Below are positions 10,600-24,060 of a DNA stretch of 64,000 nt, piece after piece. Positions within the stretch are counted from its first letter, which is position 1. Each line of letters opens with the position of its first letter. Made by a program: the position numbers and the translations under genes. The stretch covers positions 247,692,734-247,756,733 of the forward strand of contig JBOZIK010000001.1 of NCBI GenBank assembly GCA_051453625.1, written 5' to 3'. The notes under the pieces were generated by a model. It had not been told where the DNA came from and made no database searches. It saw nothing but the letters and a program-made list of their open reading frames with translations. This stretch comes from Welwitschia mirabilis (taxonomy: Eukaryota; Gnetophyta; Gnetopsida; Welwitschiales).

Positions 10600-11470
10600 T
10601 TTTTTTAAGTAGTTAATGACAATGAATAAAGAGATCGATAAGCTTTATAAAAATAAAACTTGGATTTAGTGTAAACTTTCATCTAGCAAATGTCCTTTGA
10701 ATTGTAAGTGGATCTACATGAAAAAGGAAGGAATCCCTGGAGTTAAAAATGCAAGATGGAAAGCACATTTGATTGTCAAAGGCTACAACCAAAGAGAAGG
10801 TATAGATTTCCATGAAATTTTTTCACTTATAGTTCATTATACTTCAATTTATATACTACTTGCATTTGTTATCTTATTTGACATGGAGTTAAATCAACTC
10901 GATGTTAAAACTACTTTGTCACATGGAAACCTTAATAAAGAAATCTATATAAAGTATCCTAAGGGTTTTATAATCCCAGGAAAAGAATGTTATGTATGTC
11001 ATCTAAACAAATTGTTATATGGCCTTAAGCAAGCTCCGAGACAGTGGTATAAGACATTTGATGCATTTATGATTAGGTAAGGTTTTATCAAAAGTCAATA
11101 TAATCAATGTATCTATTACCAACAGTATTCTGATAAGTCCTTTATATATTTGTTGTTGTACATCGATGATATGTTAATTGCTTCTTGCAACAAGTCTTTG
11201 ATTAATAGGTTGAAATATTAACTTAATAAGTAATTTTAAATGAAAGATTTAGATGAAGCCAAGAAAATTCTTAGTATGAAAATTCGTACAGATCATCAAG
11301 CAGTTAACTTATTTGTTTCACAAAGGAAATATATTGAGAAAGTTTTTAACAGGTTTAATATGTTAAATTATAAACTTGTTTCTACTCTCTTCACTACTCA
11401 CTTCAAATTTTCTTTGGATTGTTGCCTAAAAACTAAAGAATAAAGTGAATGTATATCAAACATTCCTTAT
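10600..11470 (+). pseudogene. copia reverse transcriptase, broken frame but intact YIDD
   Basis: The open segment 10697-11080 matches the copia RT N-terminal half (CKWIYMKK, KAHLIVKGYNQREGIDF, LYGLKQAPRQWY). After a stop and frame change the active-site box YIDDML lies at 11159-11176 with both Asp residues kept. A further open segment (11240-11443) covers the RT thumb region (FVSQRKYIEKVF). Normally it copies the element RNA into cDNA; here stops prevent translation. Confidence 0.92.
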
Positions 11471-11479
11471 TCTAATGTT

Positions 11480-12060
11480 GTTGGTAGTTTAATATATGCT
11501 ATAGTCAGTACTAGATCTGATCTCGTATATGATGTCAGTATCGTAAGTCAATACATGCATAATCTAGGAAAGGATCATTGGAATGCTATAAAATGGATCC
11601 TTTGTTATTTAAAGGGTACTTCTGATTTAGGCTTAGTCTTTAATAAGTCAAAAGTACTATCTAATAATGTAGTAGGATTTACTAATTCTGATTATGATGG
11701 TGATTTAGATAGGTGAAGATCTCTTTCAGGTTACATTTTTACACTCTATAATTCTGCATCAGTTGGAAGGCATCTTTTTAACCAATTACTACATTATTAA
11801 CAATCAAGGTAGAGTATGTGTTGGTAATAGAAGATGTGAAGAAAGATACATGGCTGCGAGGTCTCATCATCGAACTTGATGTAGCTCAAAGAGAAACTAT
11901 TGTGTTTTGTGATAGCCAAAGTGCTATTCATCTTACAAGAACAATATGTATCACTCAAAAACCAAGCACATTGATGTTAAACATCAATATATTAGAGACA
12001 TTTATCCTATAGGAGACATTATGATAGATAAGATCCATACATCTAAAAATCCTAATGATA
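11480..12060 (+). pseudogene. copia RNase H and C-terminal pol, frameshifted
   Basis: The region contains RSD...YDVS, WNAIKWILCYLKGT and, at 11818-12012, an open segment with FCDSQSAIHL, the RNase H block of copia pol. A frameshift after this block moves the conserved HSKTKHID stretch to another frame. It is followed by the short pol tail and the polypurine tract. Confidence 0.87.
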
Positions 12061-12157
12061 TGTTCACTAAGCCACTTTCTACAGTTAAATTCAAATAGTG
12101 TTTAGCTATAGTAGGGATCAACAAATGTTAATAAATCCTCTATGCATCAAATTTGAG

Positions 12158-12170
12158 CAAAGGTGGAGAT
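12158..12170 (+). other. Polypurine tract of the copia element
   Basis: The sequence 'caaaggtggagat' lies directly before the TG of the 3' LTR, where plus-strand cDNA priming would occur. Confidence 0.85.
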
Positions 12171-12425
12171 TGTAAAGATGTGGCTTAGATTAAGATATGG
12201 CTGAGATTTGAGAACACATCTAGAAGTGCTAATTGACTTAGGTGGCATACTCGCCCACAGGAATGAAATTAATCCAAGGGTGTCTATCTCAAACCTTGAG
12301 CCTTCGTTGTCTATATAAATAAACCTTTGAATGTAAATGTTTGAGAGAGTAAAATCTTAATTTTTGGGATTGTGTTTTTGGTTGACTATGCAACCTTTCT
12401 CCCATGCTCTTCTCCTTCATCTCCA
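12171..12425 (+). mobile_element. 3' LTR of the copia element
   Basis: This 255-bp repeat pairs with 5897-6153. It keeps the terminal TG and a TATA box (tatataaat, 12313-12320). The end at 12425 (CCA) is set by alignment to the 5' LTR and could be off by two bases. Confidence 0.9.
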
Positions 12426-13380
12426 TAGATGTGAAGGTTAATCAAGAACATACAAAGGTGGAGGATTATTCTTAGCTAGCAGCTAGATTGTGCAAAGGAG
12501 ATGACAAAAGGACATAGCATAGGAGCAAAGGATGCACAGAGAAGGATAGACATGCATCAGTAAGAAGGAGCTACACAAATATAGGGTATAACCATTATCA
12601 ATTGACACAGTAGTGCAATTAAAGGGAATGCAGAGGTATGTAGAACATGTGCTAGTAAGGGAATGTATATAATAGTGTATCCAATGTAGTCATTAAGGAT
12701 GGTTGACAAGGGTAGACATGGGGATAGTGTAGGTGGGCATGATCAAATAAACACGAGGTCAGTTGCAAAGAAGGATGTAAAAAGGATGGTAATAATAGTG
12801 GATAACTATGTCATGATGGCAGAGGAGCTATAGGAGTGTGGAGTAAGAGATATAACTATGCAGGGGTGCAGTACGCCAAAGGAGCTAGGTGTAATGGGTA
12901 GCAGGTGAGAGATGACCAACATAGATACTAGCAAAATAGGCATTATGGGAGGAGGAATACATGAAATGCAGTTGGTAGTCGTAGCTACTCACCATAGGAT
13001 GGGCGCATGCAGAGGAAAGCAGAGTAATAAGCACGATGTTTAGATAAGCATGCATAAGTAAAGAGAACTGTACATGGTGCTGGAGGATACCGAGCACATA
13101 AGCAACATAGTAAGAAAAAGGAAAATCTAGTCAGATGCATGAGGAATAAGTAGGCATTCAAGCATGGGCTATAATCAGCATAGGAGAGATAAAGCCATGG
13201 CATGGCAACATAAGTAGAAAAGACTGGTGTGGAAGAGGATTGGAAAAATGGCATAGCATTGGCAGAGGAGATATCATCAATTAAGAAGAGGATGTTAGGT
13301 AAAGAAAGAATTATTTGCAAGTCAATAGAGATAGGTACCAAGTATTTAGTCTGATTTCGCAAACTAAAAACAATTGATAA
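12426..13380 (-). other. Purine-rich flank, right half of the sequence hit by the copia insertion
   Basis: This stretch is G/A-rich and higher in GC than its surroundings, like 5620-5896. The minus strand is pyrimidine-rich and shows a stop-free run of 125 codons (12985-13362) without any recognisable domain. I read it as a decayed leader-type sequence of an older minus-strand element, possibly that of the copia relic at 3840-5040. This is inference only. Confidence 0.35.
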
Positions 13381-15348
13381 GTAGCAGAATTGATAAAGTG
13401 TGGGAACTTAGAATAAGTTCTTAACATGAGTTCGTGTCCATGTAGTATCTTATACTCATTTAATTTGGAATGTAACTTTTACATAACCTTGTTTTAACCA
13501 TTTGGTGTCTTTACATTTATTATTATAATAAGGTTATTAGGGTCTCTAATAACTTAAAAGTTCTAAAATAGTGAACTAAAAAATTTGTAATACTAGTAAA
13601 TAACTATCTAATAATTAAATACTTCCTTGACTTTTACTTTAAATAGACAACAAGCATACAAATAACTCATTTCACCATGGTATGGTAGAGAAGAGGAAGG
13701 AAATGCTTTTAACAAATGATGAAACAAATCCTAGTTATCAAATGAATAAGCACTCATTCATTAACAGGAAATATGTCTAGGTACATCCATCACATAATTG
13801 TCATAATAAACTAAACACATTTATAAACATACACATGATAACTAAAGTATAGGATAACATTCACATAACTAAAGAAGCAACAAATAGCATCATGCAGTTA
13901 TTGACATAATTACTACTTCTTCTCTACATCCTCGCATGCAACATTTCCTAGAGAAGGATAAGTGGTGTGAGAATTGATATTCATCACAAATCCTAGTATG
14001 ACCCATGATAAGGAATAAGTTGAGGAAGGTATTCAAGACAAGACAGACAACTTAATCATGACTGATTATCTAATTAGCATGATCCTCTTTAGTGATATCT
14101 CACATCACATCAATTAAGTTAGTTGCACATAATGAACAGGAATAAGATTATTTATAATGGTGTACATATCTTTCCTTTCTTCATGGGGGTTCGGTTCCAT
14201 CATCATAAGAATCACAATAGAGAGTTACACTGCTTTGAGGTTTAAACAACTAGTTATCTTGACAAGAATTAATATTCATAATATATTTTCAACAAGGTCC
14301 ATGATCAAAAAAAGACTCAAGGCTTACAAGAGTTTAATCACAATAACTCAATCATAATATACAATAACAAGATCACTTAAGATTCATAAGAGTTTTATGA
14401 CTCCACAAAATGTAGAATCCACATATCTTCAAGATGGTTCTCAAGAGATAACATTAAGAAAACTAGGATTTTATAATAACAATAGTGCATACACAATAAC
14501 ATAAACACATGATAGTCATACAAGATTTACAAATACGAATACATAGAAGAAATCTAAACCATGTAAGAAAATATAGGATTTACAAGAGCATTTGAAGGCC
14601 ACACCTACTCTTAGGATAATATAAGTACTCCAAGAGGAAATCAAGATCTATACGATCAGGATGCAAGGTGATCTCTTATGACTCTAATGACTTAGAAACA
14701 CAAGTATTTATAAAATAATGCTAACTTTAGGACTAACAATAGAATTTAAGTTCAATAAGAAGTTTAAACCCCTCTTAACACTTCCTTTTCAAGTCTGGCC
14801 ACTAGGTGATAATAACAGTAAAATATTATCTAATAAATATCTTTAACTATATGAGGTAAATAAATAAAATGAGCAAATTCTTAAGATTACAAGTAAACAC
14901 CGTGGCATGGATAAGATAAGTCAAGTGAAATAAATATCAAGATGTAGTTTCAAAAATCTAACATGCATCAAGAAATATGTTGTTTAACTGCATCAAACAG
15001 AAAGTCATGCATGGTTAGAATTAATTCCAAAGTAACTTGAACCTTTAACATAGATAATAAATAATAAACTCCAAGATAATTCAAGGATTGAATTTTCACT
15101 GTAACAAACTCATTCATAAAATTTGTAGTTAAATCTCTTTGTTAATCAATCAATTTAAGACAATAACTATAACTTTATCTAACTAAAATAATTAATCATG
15201 CAAATACCTAATTTAACTATTACTTTCATTTTACATATTATTATTTTTATGTAATTTGGAACTAGACTTATTTTTATTAGTAAATTTCCAACATTTAATT
15301 CTTTATCTGAATTAACTAATAAGGTTTTCAACTTTAGGAAAAATCTAG
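13381..15348. other. AT-rich repeat-derived DNA, unclassified
   Basis: No protein similarity was found in any frame by eye. On the minus strand a TATA-like box lies at 14705-14712 in a context resembling a gypsy LTR promoter, so a minus-strand LTR remnant is plausible. The short frame at 14157-14357 has no recognisable domain. Confidence 0.35.
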
Positions 15349-16839
15349 ATGTGACATCTTTTTAATCCCTTCTAGGTTTGATTTATATAATTAAGTTTTA
15401 TATAGTATCTATTATGATTTTTGAAGATCTCAATTATCTATTTCCAATGCTTTGCCAAATATAAAACTCATAAGAATATAAGTATACTTACATCTTCAAC
15501 TTCCAATAGGTAGTGTTTATTTCATCAAAGAGTGGATGTCTGAAAGATGGCACTACTTTCATAGTTTATTTAAGGATGTTGCTCACTTTTATGAGTGACC
15601 ACTCTAATAGCACTTAAGAATCATTGAACTCAAAGGGAAGGAAAGAATTAAGTTAACCAATAAAACATTTGTTAAAACTAAATTAAACTTTTTACAATAA
15701 AGCATTACTAGATTAATGTGGTTCCCCAATTTAGATATGTTCCCCAATTTAGATATATTCACACATAAATGATATCTTCCTCTCATATCGTGGATATCCT
15801 TAACTTATAATATAGTAGTTTTTAAACATCACCAATCTTACAAATAACTAAGATACTCCTACAAGGTAGCACTCTCTTCTCCTTAGGTATCTATAATAAA
15901 TCAAGGAAGAAATGTGCACATAAGAACTTATAGAAGCTCATTCATATAAGGGATGCCTTATATTTTGAAAACCCTAAGAAGGAATTTTAAGACTGTAAGA
16001 AAAAATGGATTATAATATTTGTCTTTAAGAAACTTTTATCCTTATAATTTAAATTCCAATAAGTAATGATATCAAATAAAGTAACAAGCATGAAAAGATG
16101 TTACTTGGATGAAAGCTTGAGTTCCCCCTTATTATTATTATTATTCATCATAAGTATTAAGATCAGACTAATGTAGCTATGGTAAGAGACTATGATTTAG
16201 CAATGTACTTAATAGATAGTCCTTTTTAAAAAGATAGCTAAAAATTTTATGTGTATTACCAATAACCCTTACAAGTTACTTTTTTTTCTCTTTTTATGTT
16301 ATTATTTTGATATCTTCCTTATCTTTATTGTAGAGAGATAGCCATTTAGAAATGTTTAAACATTGTGTAATAAATAGAAATGTATGAGATTTGGTTTTCA
16401 ATGACTATTTACTTTTTTATGAAATTTTTGGTATAGACATCTTTGAAATAGTTGACATCTCCAAAAGGCAAACATCTTCACCTTAAAAAAATTCTTTGGA
16501 TTAGGCTCTCTAGATTTTAATAAAACTTGTACTATTATATCTATGACCATTGTGATCATGAATCAAAGGTATAACATTAGTTGTTTTCATAAAATATAGA
16601 TAAATCATTAAATTACAACTTATCTCTATTACCTTTGCTAATTTAATGTAGAAATTTTTAACTTTTTGGATGTATTCCATTAGATTAAGTAGTATATATG
16701 TGTTTAACTTGATAGATATTTTCCCCCTATTTTAACATCTTAGTTTAGTATAGATGTCTTTTACATTGTAGATAACTTTAGCTATTTGATGAAGTATTAT
16801 CTAGTGTCAAGTTCTTTGATACTATAGACATATTTTATA
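15349..16839. other. AT-rich, LTR-like unclassified stretch
   Basis: It begins with 'tgtgacatct', similar to the terminal bases of the Tekay-like LTR at 37887, but I cannot follow the similarity further. It contains an 18-bp direct repeat (15721-15759, 'ttccccaatttagatat'). Around 16440-16870 the word 'gacatctt' recurs irregularly. It may be a separate degraded LTR or an insertion inside the left Tekay LTR. Confidence 0.3.
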
Positions 16840-19800
16840 TTGACGTCTTTACATATGCAAACATCTTTAGTTAATTGTATTTGTCCTTTATGAAATCTAA
16901 GTTGAAGCTTTTGTGCACTATGAAATTTAAGGTTTTGGTTGCATTGATCCTTTTTGCAATCTCAGTGATTTCAAAATTTACCTATTTACATATTAAACAC
17001 ATCAAATTTGATAAGTAAAATTATTAAAATTAGGATTTTATTAATAGTTTATGTCCTTCATTTCTTCTTAGTTTTCATCACATAAAAAGATATCTTATAG
17101 ATAGATGAGAGGATATAAATTTATTATAAAACATACATGAATAAGTTTAAGAATAATACTTAACTAATATAATAAGAGGTTTCAAATCCCGTTAAGAGAA
17201 TTCTAACTCAATATCTGACCATCCTTCTGACATTAATTAGTTCTACTTTAGGTTTTAAACAATACAAGAATAGTTGGGCTTAAATTCATAGGCTTATACT
17301 TTACCTTAATATATCCCTAATACAGGTGATAGACAGTACCTAGGGTGGATGCATGATTGTAATTAAACTTCACTTCTTAAAACATTTCTCAATTATGTGA
17401 CATAATTCATTAGTGCCAAGGGCTTAAGATATTAATTTAAAATAAGTTCATACATGGATAAGATAAACGAGTGGTGATTAAATCCACTTTCACAAGGTAT
17501 TATTTAAAAAAAAAAAAGGAATAAAATAATGTAACCCACCTTGCTAATGAAATCTAAGTATGGAAATGATCATCATTAGGATTAACGTGATTTAGTTTTG
17601 TTCAATGAATACATTACACAAATGCATACATTAAAAAAAAAACTGTAATGGATTATTTACCTAATTATAATGGTTCTAAGCATCATTAAGTTTATTTTAT
17701 AGAAACAATCATAAAAGATAAAAATAAACATATTAGAAGATCTTTATATTAAAGATTATAGTAATAGAAATCTAAATAAATAAAGATTTTTTATTTATTT
17801 CAATAATAATAAAAAATTTAAAATATATTAAATCACATCTTAACAATATACTTGAAAAAACTAACCCATACTTGGAGCTATCCTAATCCTAGTAGCATTC
17901 TTCCATGCTCATATCATAATCTCCATTGTGTAAGGAAGATAAACAAAATAAGTATGGTTTAAGAAAGGTTATTGAGATATAATTCTTTATCTAACACTCA
18001 TATGGCTATATTATAAGTTAAGAAAATAAGTGATAAATCAAGGAGTATTTATGTTACCTAAACTACTAAGATAAAACTCTTACAAGTGTGCATAATGAAA
18101 GTAAGAAAATACAAAAAGGTGAAAGAGGTATTTATCCAAATAAAATATTATTTCTAAGTAAGTTAACTGAAGGCTACTAATATAAACTTATTTTATAAAC
18201 TTAAATTCTCTATAAAATTTTATGTAATAATTTTTCTATAATTTAAAACATTAATTATAATGTTTTTGCACTCTCAAGAGATATCATAACTAAAAATTTA
18301 ATAATTCATTACTTATAAAGGATAAATAAATTATAGTATATTTTTAAATTATATTCTTAATAGGGTTCTTAGATATTAAGTAAGCTATCTTGAAGTTCTA
18401 GAAACTTATTTCTAAGGTTATGATATAAGGTTAATAACTATCAAATTTTCTAAAATGATAGTCTTACTATACTACACTAAAATGATTATATGTTTCAAAC
18501 TATTTTTAGTTTTTAAATTATTAAAGATGTTTTGGAAATCCTATTTAGTTTCCTACAACGTATAATGTTTAAGTTTTAGATGTCTTAACTATTAGTTACA
18601 AAAACATAAATTAATTACTTACTATTTTTTGCATTTATTTCTTAATGTATTTTAATAAATACATTTGTTAAGATTTATTAATCATAAGATAAATTATTAT
18701 TTTTAAATATTTACAGTAATAACAGAATCCTAGAGTTAATAAACAAGAACTAATTTATACCTACTAATTAGTAGGTTATGGTGTTTTTAACCTATGCCTC
18801 TATAACTAGTTATGAAATAATTTAAATTAGTAAAATAATCAATATACTAACTAATTATATTTTAAATATCTTAACTAACTTACTAATTCCAATAATTGTA
18901 GAAAGAAAATTAAATCAATTAAAATAAAACTATTTACTATAAGCCTTAGGATTTCCATGAAAGTGTACTAGCCTAAAAGAGATTTTTGGGGATAAGGTAT
19001 TTATTTCTAATAAGATGAACATAACACATAATAGATAAAAATATAATATTAAAGAAAACATGGGAACTCAAGCTTTCTTTTTTTATAGTGAATCACCTAG
19101 TTACTTGGCCATAACCATACATTAGTAACCTCCATCACCAAGCATAAGAGACTCCTCATATCTTCCCAATGTCTTTGCAAGAGCTGATGGAAGGGAATCA
19201 AATTAATATATATATATATATATATATTTTAAGGTAATTATAACAATTTTCTAATGTGATATATCATCATTGTACCAAAAAACTTTAAAAAAATTATATG
19301 TATAACATAAATAAAGAGCTTACTTGGAAAGATTAGTAAATCCTTAGTAGTTAAATATTGATAAATATTTAGGTTAAAAAATCCTTAGCTTCAAATTCAC
19401 AAGCTTTAATTTCTATAAGCAACAAAATAAAAAGAAAGAGAGAGCAAAAAAATTAAATTCTCTTGCATGGAAAATGGAAAGGATCTTTTCCATTGTAAGA
19501 AAGAAAAACATCTTTATATATAGATACACAAAAGAACATAGCCCAAGATTATAAGGTTATATGACTTAACATTAAAGCATAAAAAAAGATCATATTTACA
19601 ACTCATGTACCTAACTAGGATGAGTAATCATCTTACTTTATCTAGCAAGATTAATTACATGCATCATTTCCTCATCCCAACTCTTTATCAATACTTCATA
19701 GGCTTATAAGTAAGTTTAATTCATCTAAGACATGCATCAAAAGAGTAAATGCATAAATCTTATAATCATCATATGCTATAATGAGATAAACTCTTTAATT

Positions 19801-20450
19801 ATAATGAGAAAGACAATAAATATTCTATAAATCAAGTGTTCTTACACATCTTCAGAAGATAGAAGTTATGGTAGAGTACATCTACTCATTTATCATTCTT
19901 GGTTCTAGGTAATAGTGCATGTACTTATTCAAATGATCATTTATTTCATAATACATATAATCTATCAATCATACAACACAAAGAAGAAAATGTTTATTCA
20001 TAATATAGTACACCTATCACATTTATCAAAAATTTAAATGATTAAATAAGATGTAAAATATATTATTATATCATTTTGAAATTTTTAATTTATTAGTTGT
20101 ATCATCTGACTTTGATCTTTTACATAATGTGTTTATCTAATTTTCAATGTTTAGATATATTTTCTTATAAAATCCTTTTTAGATAGTTATTATCATTCTC
20201 ATGACTTTTGAAATTACAAACTATGATTAATTTAAAATACCACATTATTTTAATAAGGCCTCTACATAAGAGTAGTTTATCATCTAATTAAAATCTTAAT
20301 ATGCTTAATATATAAGTGAAAAAGATTTACAAAATATGGAATATGAAATCCATGCCCACTTAAACTAATTCACTCTTAATAATTGAGATATATAAAGAGT
20401 TTAAAAACATCTAACTATATATTATGAGATTTAGAAAGATTTGGATATTG
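16840..20450 (-). mobile_element. 3' LTR (left copy) of the Tekay-like element
   Basis: Clear collinear similarity to 38040-41640 starts at about 16980 and runs to about 20340, weaker to about 20440. The end nearest 16840 is extrapolated from the right copy. A pyrimidine run at 20461-20477 (purine-rich on the minus strand) is a candidate polypurine tract just outside. It contains an AT dinucleotide run at 19206-19227. Confidence 0.78.
19511..19522 (-). promoter_or_regulatory. TATA box in the left Tekay-like LTR
   Basis: On the minus strand it reads TATATATAAAGA. The same motif is kept at the equivalent place in the right LTR (40711-40724), which supports a promoter role in the ancestral element. 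Confidence 0.45.
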
Positions 20451-21059
20451 ATTTTTAATTGTTTTTTTCTATCTCTTAACTAGCTTTATCAACACTAGGA
20501 TTGCTCTAATTTATCTTCACTTGATGGATTTTCCTATTTTATAAATTAATAGCTTGTTGATTTAGCACTACTTATGGCTTCTATATAGTTAAAAAATCTT
20601 GTTTTACTAGAATATAAGACTAATTTAATACATGAAAAGGATATGCGATATACTTTCTTAGCATACTTAAATTGAAAACTTTATGCATCTGTAATAACTT
20701 AGGAGGTATAGAAATGTTGTATGCAACAAGTTGAATTCTTTCAAATATTTCAAATGGTAATCAAGGAGCTAATTTTAATCTCTTAAGCATCTTATTACTA
20801 ATTTCATTAGTCACACTTTAAGAAATACATTAAAACATATTTTGAATTCAAGACCTCTTCTTTAATCGTATTCATACATATTTTTTCTATCTTTTATTTT
20901 TTTAATTCTATTCTTAATGATCTTTATTTAACTTTTTATTTTTATAACATTTTTAATCTTATAATTAAACTTTTTTTCCCAATTTTGTCTATGAAGTAAG
21001 TGCTCTATACTTTTTATTATATAGGGCTTTAAATAGACCCATTTAAATTAAACTCTGAT
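20451..21059 (-). other. 3' end of Tekay-like pol, too decayed to read
   Basis: Between the integrase core and the LTR the minus strand should encode the integrase C-terminus and chromodomain. I see no confident blocks; stops are dense. Confidence 0.4.
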
Positions 21060-21386
21060 AACTATTATTATATGTAAATTCTATGAATGATACATGCTTT
21101 AAGTAGGTCTTCTACAATTTAATTAATTCTTTCTTCTTGATTAGAGATTCGAAGATGAAATTCAATGCTTATATTTAACTTTATTTCTAAATCCATTCAT
21201 AGTTCTTTATGAAATTTAGAAATAAATTTTAAATCTATATAAAAAATAATTATTAAAGACACACCATCTAATCAAACAAAATTTTGATTATATACTTTAA
21301 CTATGTCCTCCCACATCATAAGTATATTTTATAGGAATAAAATTTACTAACGTAGTTGCTTTTCAATTATCATCATAATATGGTTA
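21060..21386 (-). pseudogene. Tekay-like integrase core, right-hand part cut off by insertion
   Basis: Minus-strand blocks correspond to the Ty3/gypsy integrase core: FIPIKYTYDVG, then DLKFISKFHKEL, then EERINQIVEDLLKAC, then a stretch with Asn-Ser-Tyr-Gln. The catalytic second Asp is not recognisable and the Glu region is altered. The gene continues on the far side of the nested element at 33870, where the preceding integrase block is found, so this is one gene split by transposition. Confidence 0.75.
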
Positions 21387-22325
21387 TAATGATGACTAAT
21401 TTTGGTATAAATTTTACTTAATAAAGAAATGTTTTTATTTTTATAATTTACATTTTAAATAGTAATAGATGTTTTTTCATTAGAAATTTAGTTAATATAC
21501 TGACTAATCAATGACTTAGTTAGTTAGTATGTTTGTATGTTAGTTTATATATTTTATATTATTAAGTTATAGGTACAAAATTCCATTTGACATGAACATG
21601 AAAGAGAAGGTTAGAAGTGGCAAAAAGGTAGTAAAAACCTTAACTATAAACCTATTCATAAAGAGCAAGAAAGGAAATAATAAAATAAAAAGGGGTATAC
21701 AGATGGGAATCTTTTTGGCAAAAGGGTTAGTAATAGGACTTAATAAGAAGGTTAAGAGGAAAGCTCTAGCGATCTTACAAAGGGCATAATAGCATTTCCA
21801 ATACTCCAAGTGTTACTTATAAAGGAAAACAAAACTCATTAGTGCATCTTTGTCTAAAATTATGGTATTTTAATATAAAGCTGAAAAGATAAAATTTTAA
21901 GTATCATTTTGTGCATGTTTTATTACTTAAAAAAGTAATATTATCTCCATTTGCTATTTTTTGTGCAGCTGAATATAAAACAAGATAATCAATAGTACTT
22001 AGAAATACATAATGTCCAGCATTTTATCTAACTTCTAGCATGTTTTTCTACATTCTTTATTTTTCCATAGTATAATACCTATAAGTAGCAATGTTTATTA
22101 TTAAATAAACTTATCCAACTAGTTTAAGTAACTTTATCATGATATCATTTTGATGATGCATTTTAAACTAAACACTTAAATATCAAATAGTTCTTTATAA
22201 GCCTTTGATTATTTTTTTAATGGAGTGAGCTAATTTTAGGTTAATAGTAACATAGTTTCTGTATTTTTCAAAACTATTTGTTATTATATTTTAATATTTT
22301 CTACATTTATTTCATACCATAAGCA
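21387..22325 (+). mobile_element. 5' LTR of element A
   Basis: This 939-bp repeat is similar to 32913-33869, at roughly 80-85% by eye. The start is set by alignment to the 3' LTR (TGATGATGAC); here the second base is A. The end is set by the shared TAAGCA. A lysine-rich 65-codon frame (21592-21789) is not kept in the 3' LTR and is not a gene. Confidence 0.85.
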
Positions 22326-22335
22326 CTGATCCTTT

Positions 22336-22350
22336 TGGTGCTAGAAGGAG
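22336..22350 (+). other. Candidate primer binding site of element A
   Basis: TGGTGCTAGAAGGAG lies ten bases after the 5' LTR. It starts with TGG as a tRNA-complementary site should, but I cannot assign the tRNA. It is not the tRNA-Asp type common in Athila. Confidence 0.4.
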
Positions 22351-22399
22351 GAAATCCTAAATCCAACTAGAAGAGATGAAAAAAACTATGCTTTAATAA

Positions 22400-24060
22400 T
22401 ATAGCTAAGGAAAATAATGGAATGAAAAAGATAGGTATATTAAAGACCCTTAAAAATATGATCTGGATGAGCACATTGGAAATAGGATTAAAATGGAAAT
22501 AAAAGAGGATAATATTATGGAGGATGAAGCCACTCTCGGAAAAGGTTATAAAAGAAAGAATATTTTTCAAATTAATAAATGAATTAGAGTAATAATTGCA
22601 TACCCTTTTTAAATCATCTCATACTTAAGGATAATCTTCTCAAATAGTTTGGGTAAATAAATTTAAAAAAAAAAGATGTAACAAGATGCTATTGGGAAGA
22701 TGATGGAGATTCAATACCTTTAAATCACATTGCTTAGTGGCTAAAAGACTTAAGCCCCATTAATCATATAGACTTAGAACACTTGAAAAAAGTAGAAATA
22801 TAAATATAACGTTAATATCTACTTTTAAGAACAAGAAATCAGAAGACCTCCTACTGCATCTAAGTCTGTTTAATGCCTTTTGTAAAGAAAATTATCTTGA
22901 TTGAGAAGCTAATTTTATAAGACATTTTCCTTTTTTGTAAAAGTAAACACTCAGTTATTGTATCATATAAATCCTAATCATGCCTTTATTTCATGAGGAA
23001 TTTCTTAAAAATGCTTTTTTAGCTAAATTTCAATTAATAAGGATAGTTGAAGATCTAAGAAATAAATTTTAAATATTAACCAAAAAAATAATAAAAGATT
23101 TGATGAATTCATGGATAGGTATAACATCTTATTATCTAAATGTCATAATCATGGAATTACATCTAAAGAATAAGTTAGAGCTCTACTTAGAGTATTACAA
23201 AGCCAAACTTTAAAGGAATTAGTCTTACTATGTAGAATAAGCATAAAAAAAAGAATATTCAAGAAGTAGGAAAAGCCATTACTCAGTTTTATGATATACT
23301 TAAAGGATGGGAAAATGAAAAAAAGAAAATAGTAAATGAAGTACATACCCTAGAAGTATATGCTTGTGTATATAGTTCAAAGAAATTAGTATTATAAAAG
23401 AAGTATGAAAAAATTAATTGATAGTATGGTAGAAAATATTAATTTATTAGCTATAGATGTACATGTAAGCATTGTGAAGAAGATAATCATGAAATAGTAG
23501 AATGTCCCTAAATGCAAGAATTTGTTCAATTATTATGTATTAATAGATTATATTTAAATACACCAAATCAACCTTAAACCCCAAAAAAACCATACTCTTA
23601 ACAAAGTATAAAATGGAAAGGTAGGTTTAGAAGGCTTTTAAAAATACGTGAATTCAAATAGGAAGGAATAATATGATTATTATAGGAATTGAAGAAATAG
23701 AAATGTAAAAGACCTAAAGGAAAAATTAGAAATAGGGAATAAAGAAGGAAAAATTCCTACTTAATCTCAACTAAATCCTAAGGAAGCAACAAGTAAAGTA
23801 GTAACTACTAGATCTAAAAAACATAAGATAGAATATGAATCATAAAGAAATAATACAAATTCAAATAATTATCTAGATAATAACAAAAATAATATAGGGA
23901 AGGAAATATTAGATGATGCCTTAATAGATCCTTTATCTTTTCCACTAAGAAGTAAACAAATAGAACATCCAAAAATTAAAAATTACATAGAGTATTTAAA
24001 AAAAGTTTTAAAAGACACAAAAATATCATTACCTATTTTGAAATTACTAAAATGCTTGCC
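22400..24060 (+). pseudogene. gag of element A, decayed
   Basis: The frame is recoverable in pieces. A complete CCHC zinc knuckle (CX2CX4HX4C) lies at 23464-23505 with all four ligands intact. It is preceded by TLEVYACVYSSKK and followed by a Pro-rich stretch. Many TAA/TAG codons replace probable Gln codons. It would encode the nucleocapsid of the element. Confidence 0.75.

Larger units (their letters stand above)
5897..12425 (+). mobile_element. Near-complete Ty1/copia retrotransposon, non-autonomous through decay
   Basis: A 6.5-kb element has two similar terminal repeats (5897-6153 and 12171-12425), a tRNA-Met-type primer binding site, and pol order gag, protease, integrase, RT, RNase H, which is diagnostic of Ty1/copia. 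A polypurine tract sits directly before the 3' LTR. Hand alignment of the LTRs gives roughly 14% difference, so the insertion is old. Every coding domain has stops or frameshifts. Target-site duplication is uncertain: GATGC before the 5' LTR and GATGT at 12428-12432 nearly match. The terminal TG of the 5' LTR has become TA. The 98-bp duplication around gap 10398-10497 is probably an assembly artefact. Confidence 0.93.

Noticed and set aside
12985-13362. 125-codon minus-strand open frame
   Set aside because: Same compositional cause: the minus strand is pyrimidine-rich here. No recognisable domain.
16090-16125. Possible inverted copy of the Tekay LTR segment near 19062 (GGGAACTCAAGCTTTC)
   Set aside because: Similarity covers only about 16 bp and does not extend.
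21567-21809. Overlapping 80- and 65-codon frames in the 5' LTR of element A
   Set aside because: The 3' LTR copy has stops in both frames, so neither is conserved.
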